From positions 2,356,001 through 2,420,000 of the forward strand of contig JAECYW010000004.1 in the NCBI GenBank assembly GCA_023014335.1: a stretch of 64,000 nucleotides of DNA. The letters are read 5' to 3'. This DNA comes from Galerina marginata. Taxonomy: Eukaryota > Basidiomycota > Agaricomycetes > Agaricales > Galerinaceae. The position numbers were made by a program, and so were the translations under genes. Shown piece after piece: positions 10,308 through 22,778 of the stretch; position 1 is the first letter of the stretch, and each line of letters begins with the position of its first letter. The notes beneath the pieces are model-generated. The model worked only from the letters and a program-made list of their open reading frames with translations. It made no database searches and was not told the DNA's origin.

Positions 10308-13300
10308 ACGGCCTTGAGGAATTGATCCCAGATCAAGGAGAGGTAGCTGTGGTGTTTGAGCTTAACGAAGAAACACAGACGATTAATTTGATTAGTTATG
10401 CACAACCGAAAGAACAGAAATTTACAGATACGGGAGTATGGGATGCATATTTATCCCAAGCCCTACAAGAAGATGGCATTGAAGAATCAGATAGAAATAA
10501 AGCCCAAGCATACTTCCAACAGACAGCAGCCTCACTTCCTAGTGAACCGTCTGCGTCGGTATTCTTAGGAAAGAAGTATAAGCCAGTAGCACAGAAAGTA
10601 CGTCCAGTGTACGCGGAACTACCAGAGAAATTTAGAATAATTAGGGAAATTAAAGGCGATCCCTTAGAGAACATGCCAGAATTAAATCCGAACCCAACGG
10701 ATTTTGTACCAACTGGACGGTACACTGAAGCTAGACAGAAAGCGTTTGATAAGGTACATGAAGGCGATTTTCTTTTACCAGAAGAAAGAAAATTAGTGCA
10801 CAATATTATGATGAACCAGAATGAAGCTTTTGCATGGGAACACTCAGAACGGGGCACATTTTGGGAAGATTTCTTTCCTCCTGTAGTGATACCCACCATC
10901 GAACATACACCTTGGGTATATAAAAATATTCCTATCCTGCCGGGACTGTACGATGAGGTTTGTAGGATTATCAAGTCCAAGAGAGACTCGGGTGTCTATC
11001 AAGCATCGAACTCGTCGTACCGATCTAAGTGGTTTACCGTACTCAAGAAGGACCTTAGGACGGTAAGAGTCTCAGACTAGTACACAGTCTAGAACCATTG
11101 AATGCAGTAACTATTGCTCATTCGGGGGTTCCCCCAGCAACTGAAGATTTAGCTACCCATTTCGCCGGACGGGCATGTGGTGGAATGTTCGATTTATACA
11201 TTGGATATGATGAAAGAATATTGGACGAGGCCAGTAGGGATCTCACTACCTTCCAGACACCGTACGGTGCCATGAGACTAGTGACTTTACCGATGGGTTG
11301 GACGAACTCCGTACCTATATTTCATGATGATGTAAATTTCATTTTACAAGCAGAAATACCGGAGTATACGATGCCTTATATAGATGATGTACCAGTACAA
11401 GGCCCAGCTACTAGATATGAAAGAGCGGACGGTACATGTGAAACGATACCAGAAAATGACGGGATCAGGCGTTTTATCTGGGAACACATGCAGAACGTCA
11501 ACAGAATAATTCAACAGATGAAATATTGTGGGGGAACTTTCTCTGGCACTAAGTCACTCCTATGTGCAGAAGAGATCACCATGGTAGGACATCAATGTAC
11601 ACCTAACGGGCGGAAACCCACTACTGATCGTGTTAAGATAATTGAGGATTGGGGACCGTGCAAAGATTTATCGGACGTATGGGCGTTCCTAGGAACGGCA
11701 GGCGTTCTTCGGTGTTATATTTCCAACTATGCACTAAGAGCCCGTCACCTACAGAAATTAACACGTAAAGATACTCCGTTTGAATGGGGCCCTGATCAAG
11801 AAAAGAGTATGGCTATGTTAAAAGAGGGTGTTCATAACTCTTATTCATTGAAGCCAATAGATTATGAAGGACAGGGAGCCGTAGTACTTGCGGTAGATAC
11901 TTCTTACATTGCCGTAGGGTATTATATCTACCAAGAGGACAAGGACGACCGGAAGAAGCATTATTATGCAAAATTCGGCTCGATAACCTTGAATGAACAA
12001 GAAGCTCGTTATTCTCAACCAAAGAGAGAGCTCTTCGGATTGAAGAAAGCTTTAGAAGCTAATAAGAAATGGTTGATAGGCGTCAGGAAATTAATTGTGG
12101 AAACAGACGCCCAGTTCATCGGGGGAATGTTGCACAATCCGGACATGATGCCTAATGCGGTCATAAACCAATGGATAGAACAGATCGGCATGTACCACTT
12201 CGAGTTGCGTCATAAAGCAGGGAAAACCTTTGGCCCTGACGGTTTGTCTAGACGTCATAGGCAACCCGCCGATCCCGAAGCATCGGAAACGGAGACGGAC
12301 TCGGACCCTGAAGATGAAGACGAATTGACGGGACATTTTAAAATAACTATTGCTGATCCGACAGAGCCACCGATCAAATCTATTAATGATTTCGCAGATA
12401 AGATTGACAATCGTAAGGGATTCATGCAGCAAGTAGTCTCTGAGACCTTCTTGCAAGCAGGAGTAGGCCCACGTATCACTTCGGCTGATGACAGTGCGAC
12501 CCGTCCCTTACCGATCCTAGAATTTGCCCATCTTATAGAGGAAGATCGTGGACGGTTCGACGGAGTGGCCAAGTCAACTTCGTGTTTCAAACAGGAACTA
12601 GAGGAGGCCAATTCATTCAGGATACAAGAAAAGATCCATTTAGAGAACTATTTAGCTAATAATCAAGCGGCTCTAGGATCGGAACGATGTGACGCCGTAC
12701 AACAATTAGTTAACGTATTGGCATTACCAGATAATGATAAACTTCAGCAGAAAGGACCGTACCCTGAAAAGCACCGGACAGCAAGTGCTATTCATCAGGA
12801 CGGTAGAATACCGGCAGTTCAGAAATGGTTCGCCAACAGGAAATATAGGCCCAAGGGTCTCAACGAGAAAGAATACAAGCAGTTTGTACGGTTCGCTAAC
12901 CGTTTTATCATGTACGAAGGACGGTTGTATCATCGAGGGCAGAACGCTCAACATCGTCTATACGTCGAGAAAGATAAACAAATGTACATGTTGACTGCAG
13001 CCCATGATCACGTTGGACATAGAGGGTTTTATGCTGCTAACCAACTATTAATTCAACGATTCTGGTGGCCGGAAATGGAGAGGGATGTTAATTGGTTTAT
13101 TAAAACTTGTCACGTTTGTCAGGAAAGGCAGAAGACTATGATAAAGATTAAACCAATTATAACTCATACACCGTCCATTTTTCAGACCTTACATGCAGAT
13201 GTTATGCATATGACGCCCGCTTCTAATCAGTGTGGATTTATTGCCCATGGACGGTGTGCGATGACATCTTGGATGGAAGGATGGGCACTTAGAAAACAAG

Positions 13301-13710
13301 ACGGACGGTCGATTGGCATGTGGATCTGGGAAGATATTATATGTCGATGGGCGTGTATCGTAGAATTTGTGACGGATAATGGACCAGCATTTTTAGCAGC
13401 AGTTAAGTGGCTTGAGGAGAAGTACGGGATTAAAGGAATTCGAATATCACCGTACAACTCACAAGCTAACGGCACTGTAGAATGACCTCATTGGGACGTT
13501 TGGCAAATGCTATATAAATTACTCGGTGAAAAGAACGTGCACAAGTGGTACTGGTTCCTACCGTACATTATGTGGGCTGACCGAATCACGATCAGAAGAA
13601 GAATGGGGTGTTCACCTTTCTTTATGGTGACGGGAGCACATCCAATATTACCTTTAGACGTGAAAGAAGCCACTTGGCTAGTGAAACCACCGACGGGTAT
13701 CCTAACGGAC
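10304..13710 (+). pseudogene. pol: Gypsy reverse transcriptase, RNase H and integrase, copy 1
   Basis: The RT domain includes FQTPYGAMRLVTLPMGWTNS and the catalytic box YIDDVPVQG at 11377. RNase H follows with AVDTSYIAVGYYI (about 11890) and ETDAQFIGG (about 12100). The integrase has an HHCC zinc finger (HDHVGHRG to CHVCQ, about 13000-13120) and the DDE core HADVMHM (13195), FVTDNGPAF (13370) and NGTVE (13470). Lesions seen against copy 2 are an 8-base insertion near 11053 that shifts the frame and TGA for CGA at 13483-13485. The 3' part of integrase is missing after 13710. Confidence 0.87.
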
Positions 13711-14754
13711 TTGTAAAGCAGCCATTGCTGCGCATGGCAAATACGAGTTCTTTATATCATTTTTTTTTCTTTTTTCAATAAGTTTACATAATCAATAGGC
13801 CAGACTAATTTATCATACAGTAGATTGGTATTTATTGATAAAATTAATTACTGATTTAATAAATATATCCCAATATACTCATTTTAGCCACTCAATAGTC
13901 ATATAATATTGTAAGAAGAGTATCATGCCAAATATACATGCTATTCAGGACTATCAGTTTGGCTAAAAGTAAGCTAAATATGCAAAAAATCAATGTTGGC
14001 TTTATAGGCTTTTTAGTATCAACTACCCCATTATTAAAGATAATTTGTAGATTAAAAACATTAAGGAATATTTAAAGACCTAAAGAAATTGTAATTATGG
14101 CTCAGCATTTACAAGTACAACAAAATGAATAATTTAAATATTAAATTAAAGTATTTTAGGAATGTTGCAAATATTTGCAAATATTTGTCAGTATAAATAT
14201 AAGCAGTGGATTGTCAAGAACTTCCAAATTTTATGGTATAAACTTCACAATATTTTGAGCAGAATTCAGAAAACTGTGATGGTATAATATATTTATACTC
14301 CTATCTTTGTCATTTTCTGAACAAGAAAGTTGCCAGATTACATAGTATAATATATTTGACCCCAAAAAATATCTTTTATTTTACAGATTTTGTTCTCATT
14401 CCAGAGCTTTCCCACTCATGGATGCAAAATACTTATTTCTTGAATAAAACAAACAAAGCCAAATATTTGCAAATAGTTATCCCGCTATTTAATTACCCTA
14501 AATATTCTGGTCTTTTTAATATTAAATTTGTGCAATTTGAATCAGATTTGAGCATATTACAGGCTCACTACTGATTTGGAGACTTGGGTCCAAAAGCTAT
14601 TTCTCAATAATAAAAAAATACCTGGTCACATGATATTAATATATTTGTAATCAAAAAGTACTACATTTATAAGGCTTGAATTTTACAATTTTTCTGATAT
14701 CATTTTTGCAAGAATTGACTGAGTAATGAATAAAATACACTAAAAATAATAATT

Positions 14755-15095
14755 TGATGTGGCTGTGCAGAATACTTTGTGGCTGTGCATAATGCCATTT
14801 GAAAAGCCTGAATTTTACAATTTTTTTGACATTAATTTTGTGAGAATTGACCCAGTAATTGATGTTTTAAAGGTAAATTGGTGATTTTGTTTTTTAGGGT
14901 TAGGGTTCCAATGTGGCTGTGAGACCTCCGTCCTGACGGAGGTCTCACAGCCACACCAAAATATTGTTTTCAGTGTATCTCAGTCATTACTGGGTCAATT
15001 CTCACAAAAATAATGTCAAAAAATTTGTAAAATTCAGGCCTTTCAAAGGGCATTATGCACAGCCACAAAGTATTCTGCACAGCCACAATCAAATC
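14755..15095. repeat. Inverted repeat centred near 14937
   Basis: About 130-base arms, one including TTGTGGCTGTGCATAATGCC and CCTGAATTTTACAA, are repeated in reverse orientation at about 14965-15090. Between them is the perfect hairpin CCTCCGTC/GACGGAGG. This is typical of a foldback or MITE-like insertion. No coding potential. Confidence 0.65.
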
Positions 15096-15790
15096 ACTAC
15101 ACCTTATGTTATTCACTGTATTGAGCTGAGTTTTTCATGGATTTCTTTAAAATAAAATGTATAAAAAGCAAAAAATTCAGGGCTATAGAATGGTGGTCTG
15201 TGAGCAAAGGTCACATGACTGCAAAATTGCAAAATTTGGAGATTTTGATATTTTAATCATTTAAAGTAAAGGAATTTGGTAATTTAAGAAAGTTAAAGAC
15301 TTTGGTGGATGGCTATATACCTATAAATATTGATCTCTGGGTTCAATAACAGTAAAAGTGCATTTTTTGAGTGATTTGACTTCTTTTTCATGTGATTTCT
15401 GCAATCTGAGCCACTTTTATCATGTTTAAGACATTTGGGAAATGATTTCAAACTCAAATGCACCAAATCTTTTACCAGAGCAATGTTTTTTAACCAAGTG
15501 AGGGGAAAGTAGAAGAACATAAAGCAGAGCACTACAATTATATGCATTTCCCAATATATTACCTAATTTGATGGATTTTTTTCAACTTTTTGTCTATTGA
15601 TATGAAACTATCTGATTTTCCCCTTTTATTGGTGTTAGAATCATTGGATTTGATTGAAAAATCAGTGAGATATGGCTAAAATACAAAATAAACCTAACCT
15701 TAGGTGTTATTTGGTGGCTGTGAGGCCTCCGTCGCGACGGAGCTTTCACAGCCACATTGGAACCTTAACCCTAAAAAAACAAAATCACAT
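14881..15790. repeat. Element with GTGATTTTG...CAAAATCAC terminal repeats
   Basis: The segment GGGTTCCAATGTGGCTGTGA and its flanks at 14881-14945 recur inverted at about 15718-15790, each next to a CCTCCGTC-type hairpin. This suggests an ancient 0.9 kb foldback element inside the larger Helitron-like repeat. The arms are imperfect and the internal 15100-15715 sequence has no recognisable gene. Confidence 0.5.
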
Positions 15791-16527
15791 GACACATTTC
15801 ACACTGTCATAAACTGCCAGCTCATCGCTTCTTTCTTCTTTACCAGCATGCCAGTTGTCCCGGATAGGATGATAGTGTACCTCTCTTGAGAGGACTACCA
15901 TGGTATGCTGGTCAAGGTATCCTACTAACTGTTGTTTCTCTTTCTCTAGGTTTCTTTTGCCTTAGTTCTAGGCTATACCAGTGCTTTGCTGGCGCTTTTT
16001 GTGGCCTTTTACATGGTTTGTTGTCTTTGTTGTGTCTTCTATGTAGTTATAGGCAGAATTTAGTAGAGAAACCTAAGTTTTAAGTACTTTTACAGGTAAA
16101 TAACTTCTTTTCCTGGTATAACATATTAGTTGATTGTTTATAGGCTAGAATAGGGTTTCTGGTGTACCTCTCTAGTGTTTTTTGTAGACTAGAGTATTCT
16201 AAGCAGTCTATAGTAGTTAGTTTAGGACTTATATTTGCTTTGCAAAAAAATACTAGCCATAGTGGTCAGTAGCGCAGCACAAAAGATCTAACCCTAACTT
16301 AGGTTTTTAGACACAAAAGCTAAAAATAGCCCATAGCAACGCGCATCACACAACCATTCTCACTGTCAAAAAAAATTCCCACTATTACAAAATTTGTAGA
16401 CTTATAATTCAGGGTCAGTCACAAAAAATGAAGCAGTGGGAGAATTTCCATCGTTCGCGTTAGAAACCATATCCTTCAGCTATCAAGTGTGGAAAACGAG
16501 TTCTTTTACTACGTAAGAACTCGTAAC

Positions 16528-17698
16528 TATATCGAGATTGTTGGAGTTGAAGCGCTGGTCTTTTGGAAGGAGAGGCTGAAGTGCAAAAGATCCAGTGATG
16601 ATGGCCTGATAGTCTGCTAGAGCTGACATGAAAGTCTCTAGAGTGAATCCAAAATCCTTGAGCATGTCTCCAATCAAGTGGCAGAGGTACTGGTTTAGAC
16701 AAAGAAGGTGACTTTTGCTGGTTTCAGCAAAAGATTGGCGATCATATGCAGTGAGGTGGTCGAGGATTTTATTCTGTATGCCAGATGGAAGAAAGGACAT
16801 TTTGCTGCGCTGAATTCCATATGTTACTTTGTTGACTGTTCACATAATCAGATATCAATAGCCAGATAAATAATAACACAAGCTTACTGATATTGCTGCT
16901 TAGGATTCCAACAGATTTGGCGAGAATCAAGATAAAAGCCTGAACATCTGGTCGTAGAATTTCTTCCTCAGCCAAAGCAATCAAATCAACAAGATTTTGG
17001 CTATTTCCCCATTTAGCCCAGAGAGTTTTGGATGCATGTTTGAGTTCGTCCGACAGATGAGGAATGCTATAGTTGACCTCGAAGATGTTAGGCCTCCTGA
17101 TTGCCCGGTCTTCACCAACAGGAATTGGTATAGTTGCACCCAAGTCAATTTCCAAACAACCTACGGCTTGGCGAACCACGCAAATAGCATGACGACGTGA
17201 TTCTTCATTGTTCATGGATTGGTTAACAATAGATTGAACAGTGCCTTTCCACAACATCTTGAGAGCTTCGCAATTGTACTTTCCTACTGGAAGGTTATTG
17301 GAAATGAAGCCTTCTAGATGAAGATCTCCGGTATGCTCTTCCGCAGGATACTGAAGTTCTTCAAACACTATGATTAATTTTAATTAGTAAGTTATAAAGT
17401 TGAATACAAGTTTGATTACTTACTATTTATATCTTCTTCCATTATGGTATTATTGTTCTCTGTATGAAAAATATGGAGTCAAAGCCATTAACAAAGTTAT
17501 AAACTAAACTCATACCTGTGATTGGAATAGCAGATTCACTTGACATATCGGGTTCATTTGCAGATGCCTTCAGAAGTCGAACCGAGCGACGACGGTAAGG
17601 AGTTTCTATTATTTGTAAGGTTAGCATCATATCAACTTTGAATTCAAATGTAACCCACCAGCATGGGTTGCTTGCTTTTGAGTTCGACTTTTTGCCAT
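16528..17698 (-). pseudogene. F-box-like / nucleotidyltransferase-like gene, 3' end lost
   Basis: Starting at an ATG at 17698, exons joined by GT-AG introns give MAKSRTQKQATHAG, then ETPYRRRSVRLLKAS, and a central domain of about 190 residues with conserved CVVRQAVGCLEIDLGA. An intron (about 16885-16834) leads to KMSFLPSGIQNKILDHLTAY, an F-box-like helix, followed by ITGSFALQPLL and NSNNLDI. The last two recall the GS...DLDI pattern of nucleotidyltransferase-fold proteins seen in Agaricomycetes (from memory). The frame stops abruptly at LDI, where the Helitron-like terminus begins, so the C-terminus is missing. The basic N-terminus could be a nuclear signal. Function is not assigned. Confidence 0.55.
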
Positions 17699-17839
17699 AG
17701 TCAGGAAGAATAAAGAGTATTTAGAGAGTAGTAGTGAAAACGAAAGGAAAGGAACTGAAGAAACTAGACAACCTCGAGCCAGCTTATATATTGTATCGGC
17801 TAGTCTTCCCTGAAGCAGTGACAGACTCTTTTGCGGCAA

Positions 17840-17990
17840 GCTCCAGAAGATCCGCAAGATCCGTAACCTTTTTTGAATGCCTAAGATCCGCAACACTATT
17901 CAATACTGAAGATCCATAAGTAAATATGATCCGTAGGCTTGTACAAGATCCGTTGGCTTGTACAAGATCCGCAACACCATTCCACACCAA
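17840..17990. promoter_or_regulatory. Cluster of AGATCCG motifs upstream of the F-box-like gene
   Basis: GATCCG or GATCCA appears at least seven times within about 150 bases (for example AAGATCCGCAAGATCCGTAA and two copies of TTGTACAAGATCCG). The block lies 140-300 bases upstream of the start at 17698. Spacing is irregular. It could be a transcription-factor binding cluster or a degenerate tandem repeat. Confidence 0.35.
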
Positions 17991-18169
17991 AAATCCATAA
18001 GCCTGTTTGCACTGTAGTATACACGTTAATTTTCTTGCTTCCAACGACTTTATTTAAACTACCTATAAGACTAATCAATATATCACAATAACTAGTAAGA
18101 ATTGTATATTACTATGGCTTTTAATGCTATATGAATCTAATCCTTAGAAGTCCAGTTTCATAGAAATCT

Positions 18170-19351
18170 CTAATCTTTTAGTTTCATTCGACTCAAACGA
18201 TCTCGCGCTTCCACAACTTCATCTGTGGCATATCCAACCTTTCTCTTTAAAGAAACCTGCCTTACTGTCTGGTTTTTAGATCGATTGCGTGCTATGGCAG
18301 CTTCCTAAAAGTAGAGTGATGTTAGAGTTGAATTATTTATGAGTGCAATAAGTCAATACACACTCTTAAAGATGAGGTGTCCAAAATAGTAATTGCCCGA
18401 AGAACTGTCAACATCCTATATCTTTCATTTTTCATTTTAATACAAATGAAAGAAAGTTGGGCTTCAACAATATCTCTGCAGCGGAATTTTATAGGATTGA
18501 TTTGCTGATATCTGTTCAATAACTATTAAAGATTTCAAACAGTCTAATCTGAATAGAAGCTTACTTGATTTCTTGGTCAGGGTCATTGATAAGTTCATAG
18601 TACTCAACTTCATTTTCTGTTGTATGAACAAATTGATCATTAATACCCATAGCAGCTGCAAGGATTCCATGTGGATCAACTTCATTCGAGAAAGGTAATA
18701 TTTCATCGGTGATTGCTTGTTTGCGAAGTGTAAAGAAGCGATTGTTCATATCAATTGCTGGATAGCCTTCAAATAATGCAGAATTCCAGTCCTCAAGAGC
18801 ACCTTGTGGAAAGGTACGCGAGAATATCTGGTGGATATCTAGAGCGTTTTGTATAGCCTGAGAGAAGAGTGTGCTGCCCAGTCCAGTGAGTGTTACTGAT
18901 TGCCGCATGAAATGTCGCTGTTTTGGTTCTCTGCATATGATGTTTAGTACTGTCAATCTTATTAATATTTCAACAACAGTTCTGACTTACATATTAAATG
19001 GCTGTGATATGGGTGGAAGTGACTTCTGGCTCAATACACCCTGAACACGTAGAACAACTTCTTCGGCATCTTCATTACTCAAAGATCGGATAAGTTTCCA
19101 GATCTTGTTTTGTTCTAAAGGAGTGACCTGGACCTGATCCTTGATTCCATCTGTCTATTATTGTTTCAGTCACGTTTGTTATTTTAAGTACATCATGACA
19201 TACCGCATTGAAATAACATAACTGTTTTCTTTTGTGTACCTGGTTTTCAGCAATTCTTTCCACTTTGCTCTCTAAACTCTTGTTAATTGCTATTACAATG
19301 ATCGAGAAAATCCAACTGACCAGTAGCTTTCATATCGTAAAATTGATCCAT
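18170..19351 (-). CDS. Uncharacterised multi-exon gene, family known only from memory
   Basis: From the ATG at 19351 (MDQFYDMKAT), short exons continue through SKVERIAENQ and a segment with LEQNKIWKLIRSLSNEDAEE. A larger exon at about 18935-18585 contains ALEDWNSALFEGYPAIDMNN. Then comes INPIKFRCRDIVEAQLSFIC (about 18480-18365). The last exon encodes SKNQTVRQVSLKRKVGYATD and ends at TAG 18170-18172 after RMKLKD. All junctions have GT-AG signals in phase. The middle pattern (FRxGDIVEAQ) and the basic C-terminus match a repeated, uncharacterised agaricomycete protein family I recognise only loosely. No catalytic motif is visible. It is divergent from the gene at 20009. Confidence 0.6.
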
Positions 19352-20008
19352 AATGTTTTGGTGATAGATGGAAGAAAGAAGGGATAGGTTTCCAAAATTC
19401 TGCACTGGCTTTTAAAGACATGTTACACCGGTATGATCGATCCGATTGAATTTTCTTGTGTTTGTAAAAAAAGCATTAACATTTCCTTTTTAGCTATTAA
19501 ATTGATCTAGTTGTTGTTTAGCCTTGTGGACCCTTGACGATGTACCTTTAAAAAACGGAGCTAGACTTCTTTTTCAATATAAAATGAAGAAATTTGAATT
19601 TGGTTACTGGGCCGGTTTGAAAATGCATCAGGACAGCTGACCAGAGATTAGTCTAGAACCCAATTTTTAGGCCTTGGCATTATCATGTGGGATCATTTTT
19701 ATATATAACAACACAGACGGTGATTTGCTTGCTATATAAACTGTCAGAAACCTTATTTTTACAATTTGACAGTTCCTGGTTTCTACGTCATTCAGAACCT
19801 TGGTTGATAGGGGCTATATATATTTGTATGTAACTTTCGTAAGTGATGTGAAATGTAAATCAAGTTTAACTTGGAAAAAATCGGATCTTCTGTTTGATCC
19901 GATATTCTTTTGGGAAACCTGAGAGGTATAAGAAGCCACAGATTTCTTTCTGTCTATCAGTCGTCTTTCTTCAAACTTTCAACCTTTTAACCTTATACTC
20001 AGCTCCTA
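19352..20008. promoter_or_regulatory. Shared upstream region of two divergent genes
   Basis: This 657-base AT-rich gap separates the divergent starts at 19351 and 20009. It contains the perfect inverted repeat ATCGGATC/GATCCGAT at 19880-19903, another GATCCGAT near 19438, and a TATAAG box at about 19926, 80 bases before the plus-strand ATG. The GATCCG core is the same as in the cluster at 17840-17990, so these neighbouring genes may share a regulator. No ORF of interest lies here. Confidence 0.35.
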
Positions 20009-22520
20009 ATGCCTAAAAGAAAAGTCAAGGAAAACGCCTCCTCTTCAGAGGAGAATGAAAAAAGTCACAGGTAGATATCTAGTTATCAGTCTTTCTTTGA
20101 TTTATGCTGAGAGTTATGGCTATTATTATAGTTCTAGTGAAAATGAGACGTCAGACAATGCTTTTTTGTGTGTTCTGATCCTTGTATTTTATTTTGTTTA
20201 AAACTAAACTTTTTTGCAGGTCTGATCAATCTCCACCTTCGTATTTTTGCTTTTTTATTTTTTTGATATTTTAAGGTTGACCTGGTTTTAGGTTTACTCC
20301 CAGAAGGTCTAAAAGAGTAGCGGATCCACAAGCAGCTTTGGGAAGCCTGTGAGTAACTGGTTTAAACTTTTTGATTACTTTATTAATTATTCTGCCAATC
20401 AGCTCCAAGTCAAAGAAGAAAAATACTACAGTTGCAGCATTTACCCCAAGGTATTTTGATATCTAATTTTTGTAGACTTCATATTAAACATATTTTTAGT
20501 CCAGAACAGAAGTCACCCAAAAAACCTCGTCATATATCAAAGCCAAAGCCTCCCACCACTCCAACTAAAAATTCCAAGCTCAGATCGCCAATTGTTTTAA
20601 TCCAGACCAAGAAAAAGATTACAAAAGCCATTAAAGAAGAGACTGCATCCGAGTCTGACAGTGGTAGTGAAAAGGAGATAGATAGTGAAGACAAAGAAGA
20701 CGAAGAGGAAGATGAAGACCAGACCGAAGATGATGAAGAGGAAGAAGAAGAGGAGGAGGAAGATGAAAAGGATGATTCTGATGCCAATTTCATAGATGAT
20801 GAGGCGTATGTTCTTTTTGCTTTTTTCTTGAAATTAAACTAATTTTTTCTTATTGGTTTACTTTTTTTAGTGAGGAGAATACCAGCTCAGAGGAGAATGA
20901 ACCTCCTTTGACCAAGTCCAAAGGAAAGACCAAAGCCAGGTATGTATGATATACTTTGCTAAGAATAATATTTAATACTGCCTTTTAATAGTAATCCTCA
21001 ACGTCAGAAAATTGTTAATGCAGCCATGTATACTCTCTAATTTTCTTTCTACGTGTTCATTTTGTTGATTCTTTTCTGGCTTATAGAAAAACGGTGAAGA
21101 AGTCACAGGCAAAGGAAGAAAAGACCTTTGATAAGAGAAAAGATCTTTTGAAGGATACAGGAGTTTATCTGGAGGATTTGATCACTAAAGATCCTCTTGA
21201 AACGTATGCATTTCTTTTGATTAATCAATTTTATGGTCTGATATAATATTTATACAGCCGTCCTCTGTTAAAAAAATGCCAGATTTATGACAAAGACCTG
21301 GTTGACAACTTTCTTGCTAAAACATACAAGGATCTGCCTAAATTGCCTAGGTATCTACTTATTTATTGTCTATGGTTGTTTTACTAATAATATTTCAGTG
21401 GATACACCAATAATCGATATCTTCCTGCAGGTGAAGCACAGGAGCCTATGATGTATGTTTCAGAACTACTGCCAGATTTGACAAAGATTAGCAAGAAGTA
21501 AGGTTTCCTATTATTTTTTGATATTCAGCATTAATTTCTCTTTACAACAATAGGTACTTGCTGGACTTGTTTACCTTCATTTCTGATAAAGGCACAAGCA
21601 CAGTTAATTTGTCAAGAATTGAGCCTTGTGATCTTATCGCCAAAAAACCTGACACTGGATCCATTTACCCTTTGGTTACCTTGCGAAACCAAAAAACTCC
21701 AGCTCTTTGTCTCAGTGTCATATGTGTTGATGAAGACTACACTCGGCATGCCAAAGATATCAACGGTTCACCATACAAGATTTTAACAGGCGTGATTCAA
21801 ACTATGGAGTATGAAAGATTGGTCGCAACTCTCTGTATGGTTTACAAGGTACCTGGTATCAAAACCATGATGTCCAACAATCGCTGGTCTTTTTCATCAC
21901 GCCCTGGAAGCTCCAATAATAGAGCTCAAAGTATGTTTAATTGCCTTTAATCCTTTCTTCATCTCAATAATCTTGTTAATAGATTTGTATGGCCGCGCTG
22001 GTCCTTCTCGCTCTGTGGGCACCAAGAAGTTGAGTCCTGCCAATGCACAGCAGGCGCAATTCAAAAATTCAAAGTGGAAGCTTGGGTATACCTTTGATGA
22101 AAACAGTGAGTTCTGCATTAATATTTTGTCTTTTAAAGCTGTCTACTCATTTATAATCAGTTCCAATCCTAGATGGCCGATCTACTCAAATTGATCTTCC
22201 AAAAGGGTTACGCAAGGTCGCCGAAACTCTTCCTGCATTTCCTGGAGATATTCCAACTGGGTCTTTGACTCTTGTTGGTTATACTACTCTGGGGTATAAC
22301 TCGCAAAAGTCTCCAGATGAGCTTACAATTGGAACCAATATCTGTTGGGCTGTGGTTTTGGCAACTCCTCAGGCGTAAGTGAAATATGTTCTCTTATATT
22401 TTAAAAAATATATTAATTAATAGGATTTACCAGGTAGAAATCTATGACTTCCCTCGATCCATGTGGCATGATGATTCCTTGTTTTATATGTTGGGACAAA
22501 GGTTATCAGAGCTTCCTTGA
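20009..22520 (+). CDS. Uncharacterised multi-exon gene with acidic N-terminal region
   Basis: The start MPKRKVKENASSSEENEK at 20009 is followed by about a dozen exons with clear GT-AG borders. Early exons are basic (FTPRRSKRVADPQAALG, PEQKSPKKPRHISKPKPP) and then extremely acidic, with a Glu/Asp run at 20690-20790 resembling a nuclear chromatin-associated tail. The folded part includes LLKKCQIYDKDLVDNFLA, GYTNNRYLPAGEAQEPMM, YLLDLFTFISDKGTSTVN and a large exon ending MMSNNRWSFSSRPGSSNN at about 21925. The C-terminal exon carries IPTGSLTLVGYTTLGYNS and TIGTNICWAVVLATP. The stop is TGA at 22518-22520. No catalytic motif is known to me; the C-terminal pattern recurs in Agaricomycetes from memory. 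The gene looks complete. Confidence 0.62.
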
Positions 22521-22778
22521 GTCTTTTTGTCATATGGATGTCTTTATTGTTATTCAACTAACAATATTCAAGACCCTGCTGCTTGTCATACACTCGTTCT
22601 TGTTGCATACTTGTTGCATACTCACTCGTTGCATACTTGTCACATACTCGCTTTTGTACTTGTCCGCTATTCTTTTCTTATCTCTACATTGCACAATTAT
22701 TTGTATATATCTCACTCAAGTGCACTTTAAATCACCAACATGTAACATAGTATTGTTAAATACACATTTGGTACTCTG

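Larger units (their letters stand above)
4245..13710 (+). mobile_element. Ty3/gypsy retrotransposon, copy 1 (3'-truncated)
   Basis: A 5' LTR, primer-binding site, gag, protease, reverse transcriptase, RNase H and most of integrase lie in gypsy order on the plus strand. All are nearly identical to copy 2 at 30878-59937. Homology stops abruptly at 13710, after the codons for TGILTD, where a Helitron-type right end begins; the antisense cargo and 3' LTR are missing. Further damage is a 1257-base insertion at 8845-10101, an 8-base insertion near 11053, and a CGA-to-TGA change in integrase at 13483-13485. This copy is non-functional. It is valuable as an empty-site reference for insertions in copy 2. 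Confidence 0.92.
13711..16527 (-). mobile_element. Helitron-like element with variant ends and nested repeats
   Basis: On the minus strand the element begins with ACGAGTTCTTACGTAG...AGAACTCGT near 16527. It ends with GAACTCGTATTTGCCATG and the GCAATGG hairpin at 13711-13750, so it has the family architecture with CGAGTTC replacing CAAGTTC. The interior is very AT-rich and holds at least two inverted-repeat elements (14755-15095 and 14881-15790) but no convincing gene. Its flanks do not belong together: gypsy copy 1 integrase on the left and a truncated host gene on the right. It therefore marks a recombination or deletion breakpoint rather than a simple insertion. Confidence 0.62.

Noticed and set aside
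10396..10980. Long minus-strand frames inside gypsy pol (also 37407-38024)
   Set aside because: These are shadows of the plus-strand pol frame, conserved only because the two copies are nearly identical.
14894..14908. AGGGTTAGGGTT resembling telomere repeats
   Set aside because: Only two units, and they lie in the arm of an inverted-repeat element whose other arm repeats them in reverse, so this is not a telomere.
20530..20793. Minus-strand frame with a long Ser run
   Set aside because: It is the complement of the acidic Glu/Asp-coding exon of the plus-strand gene.
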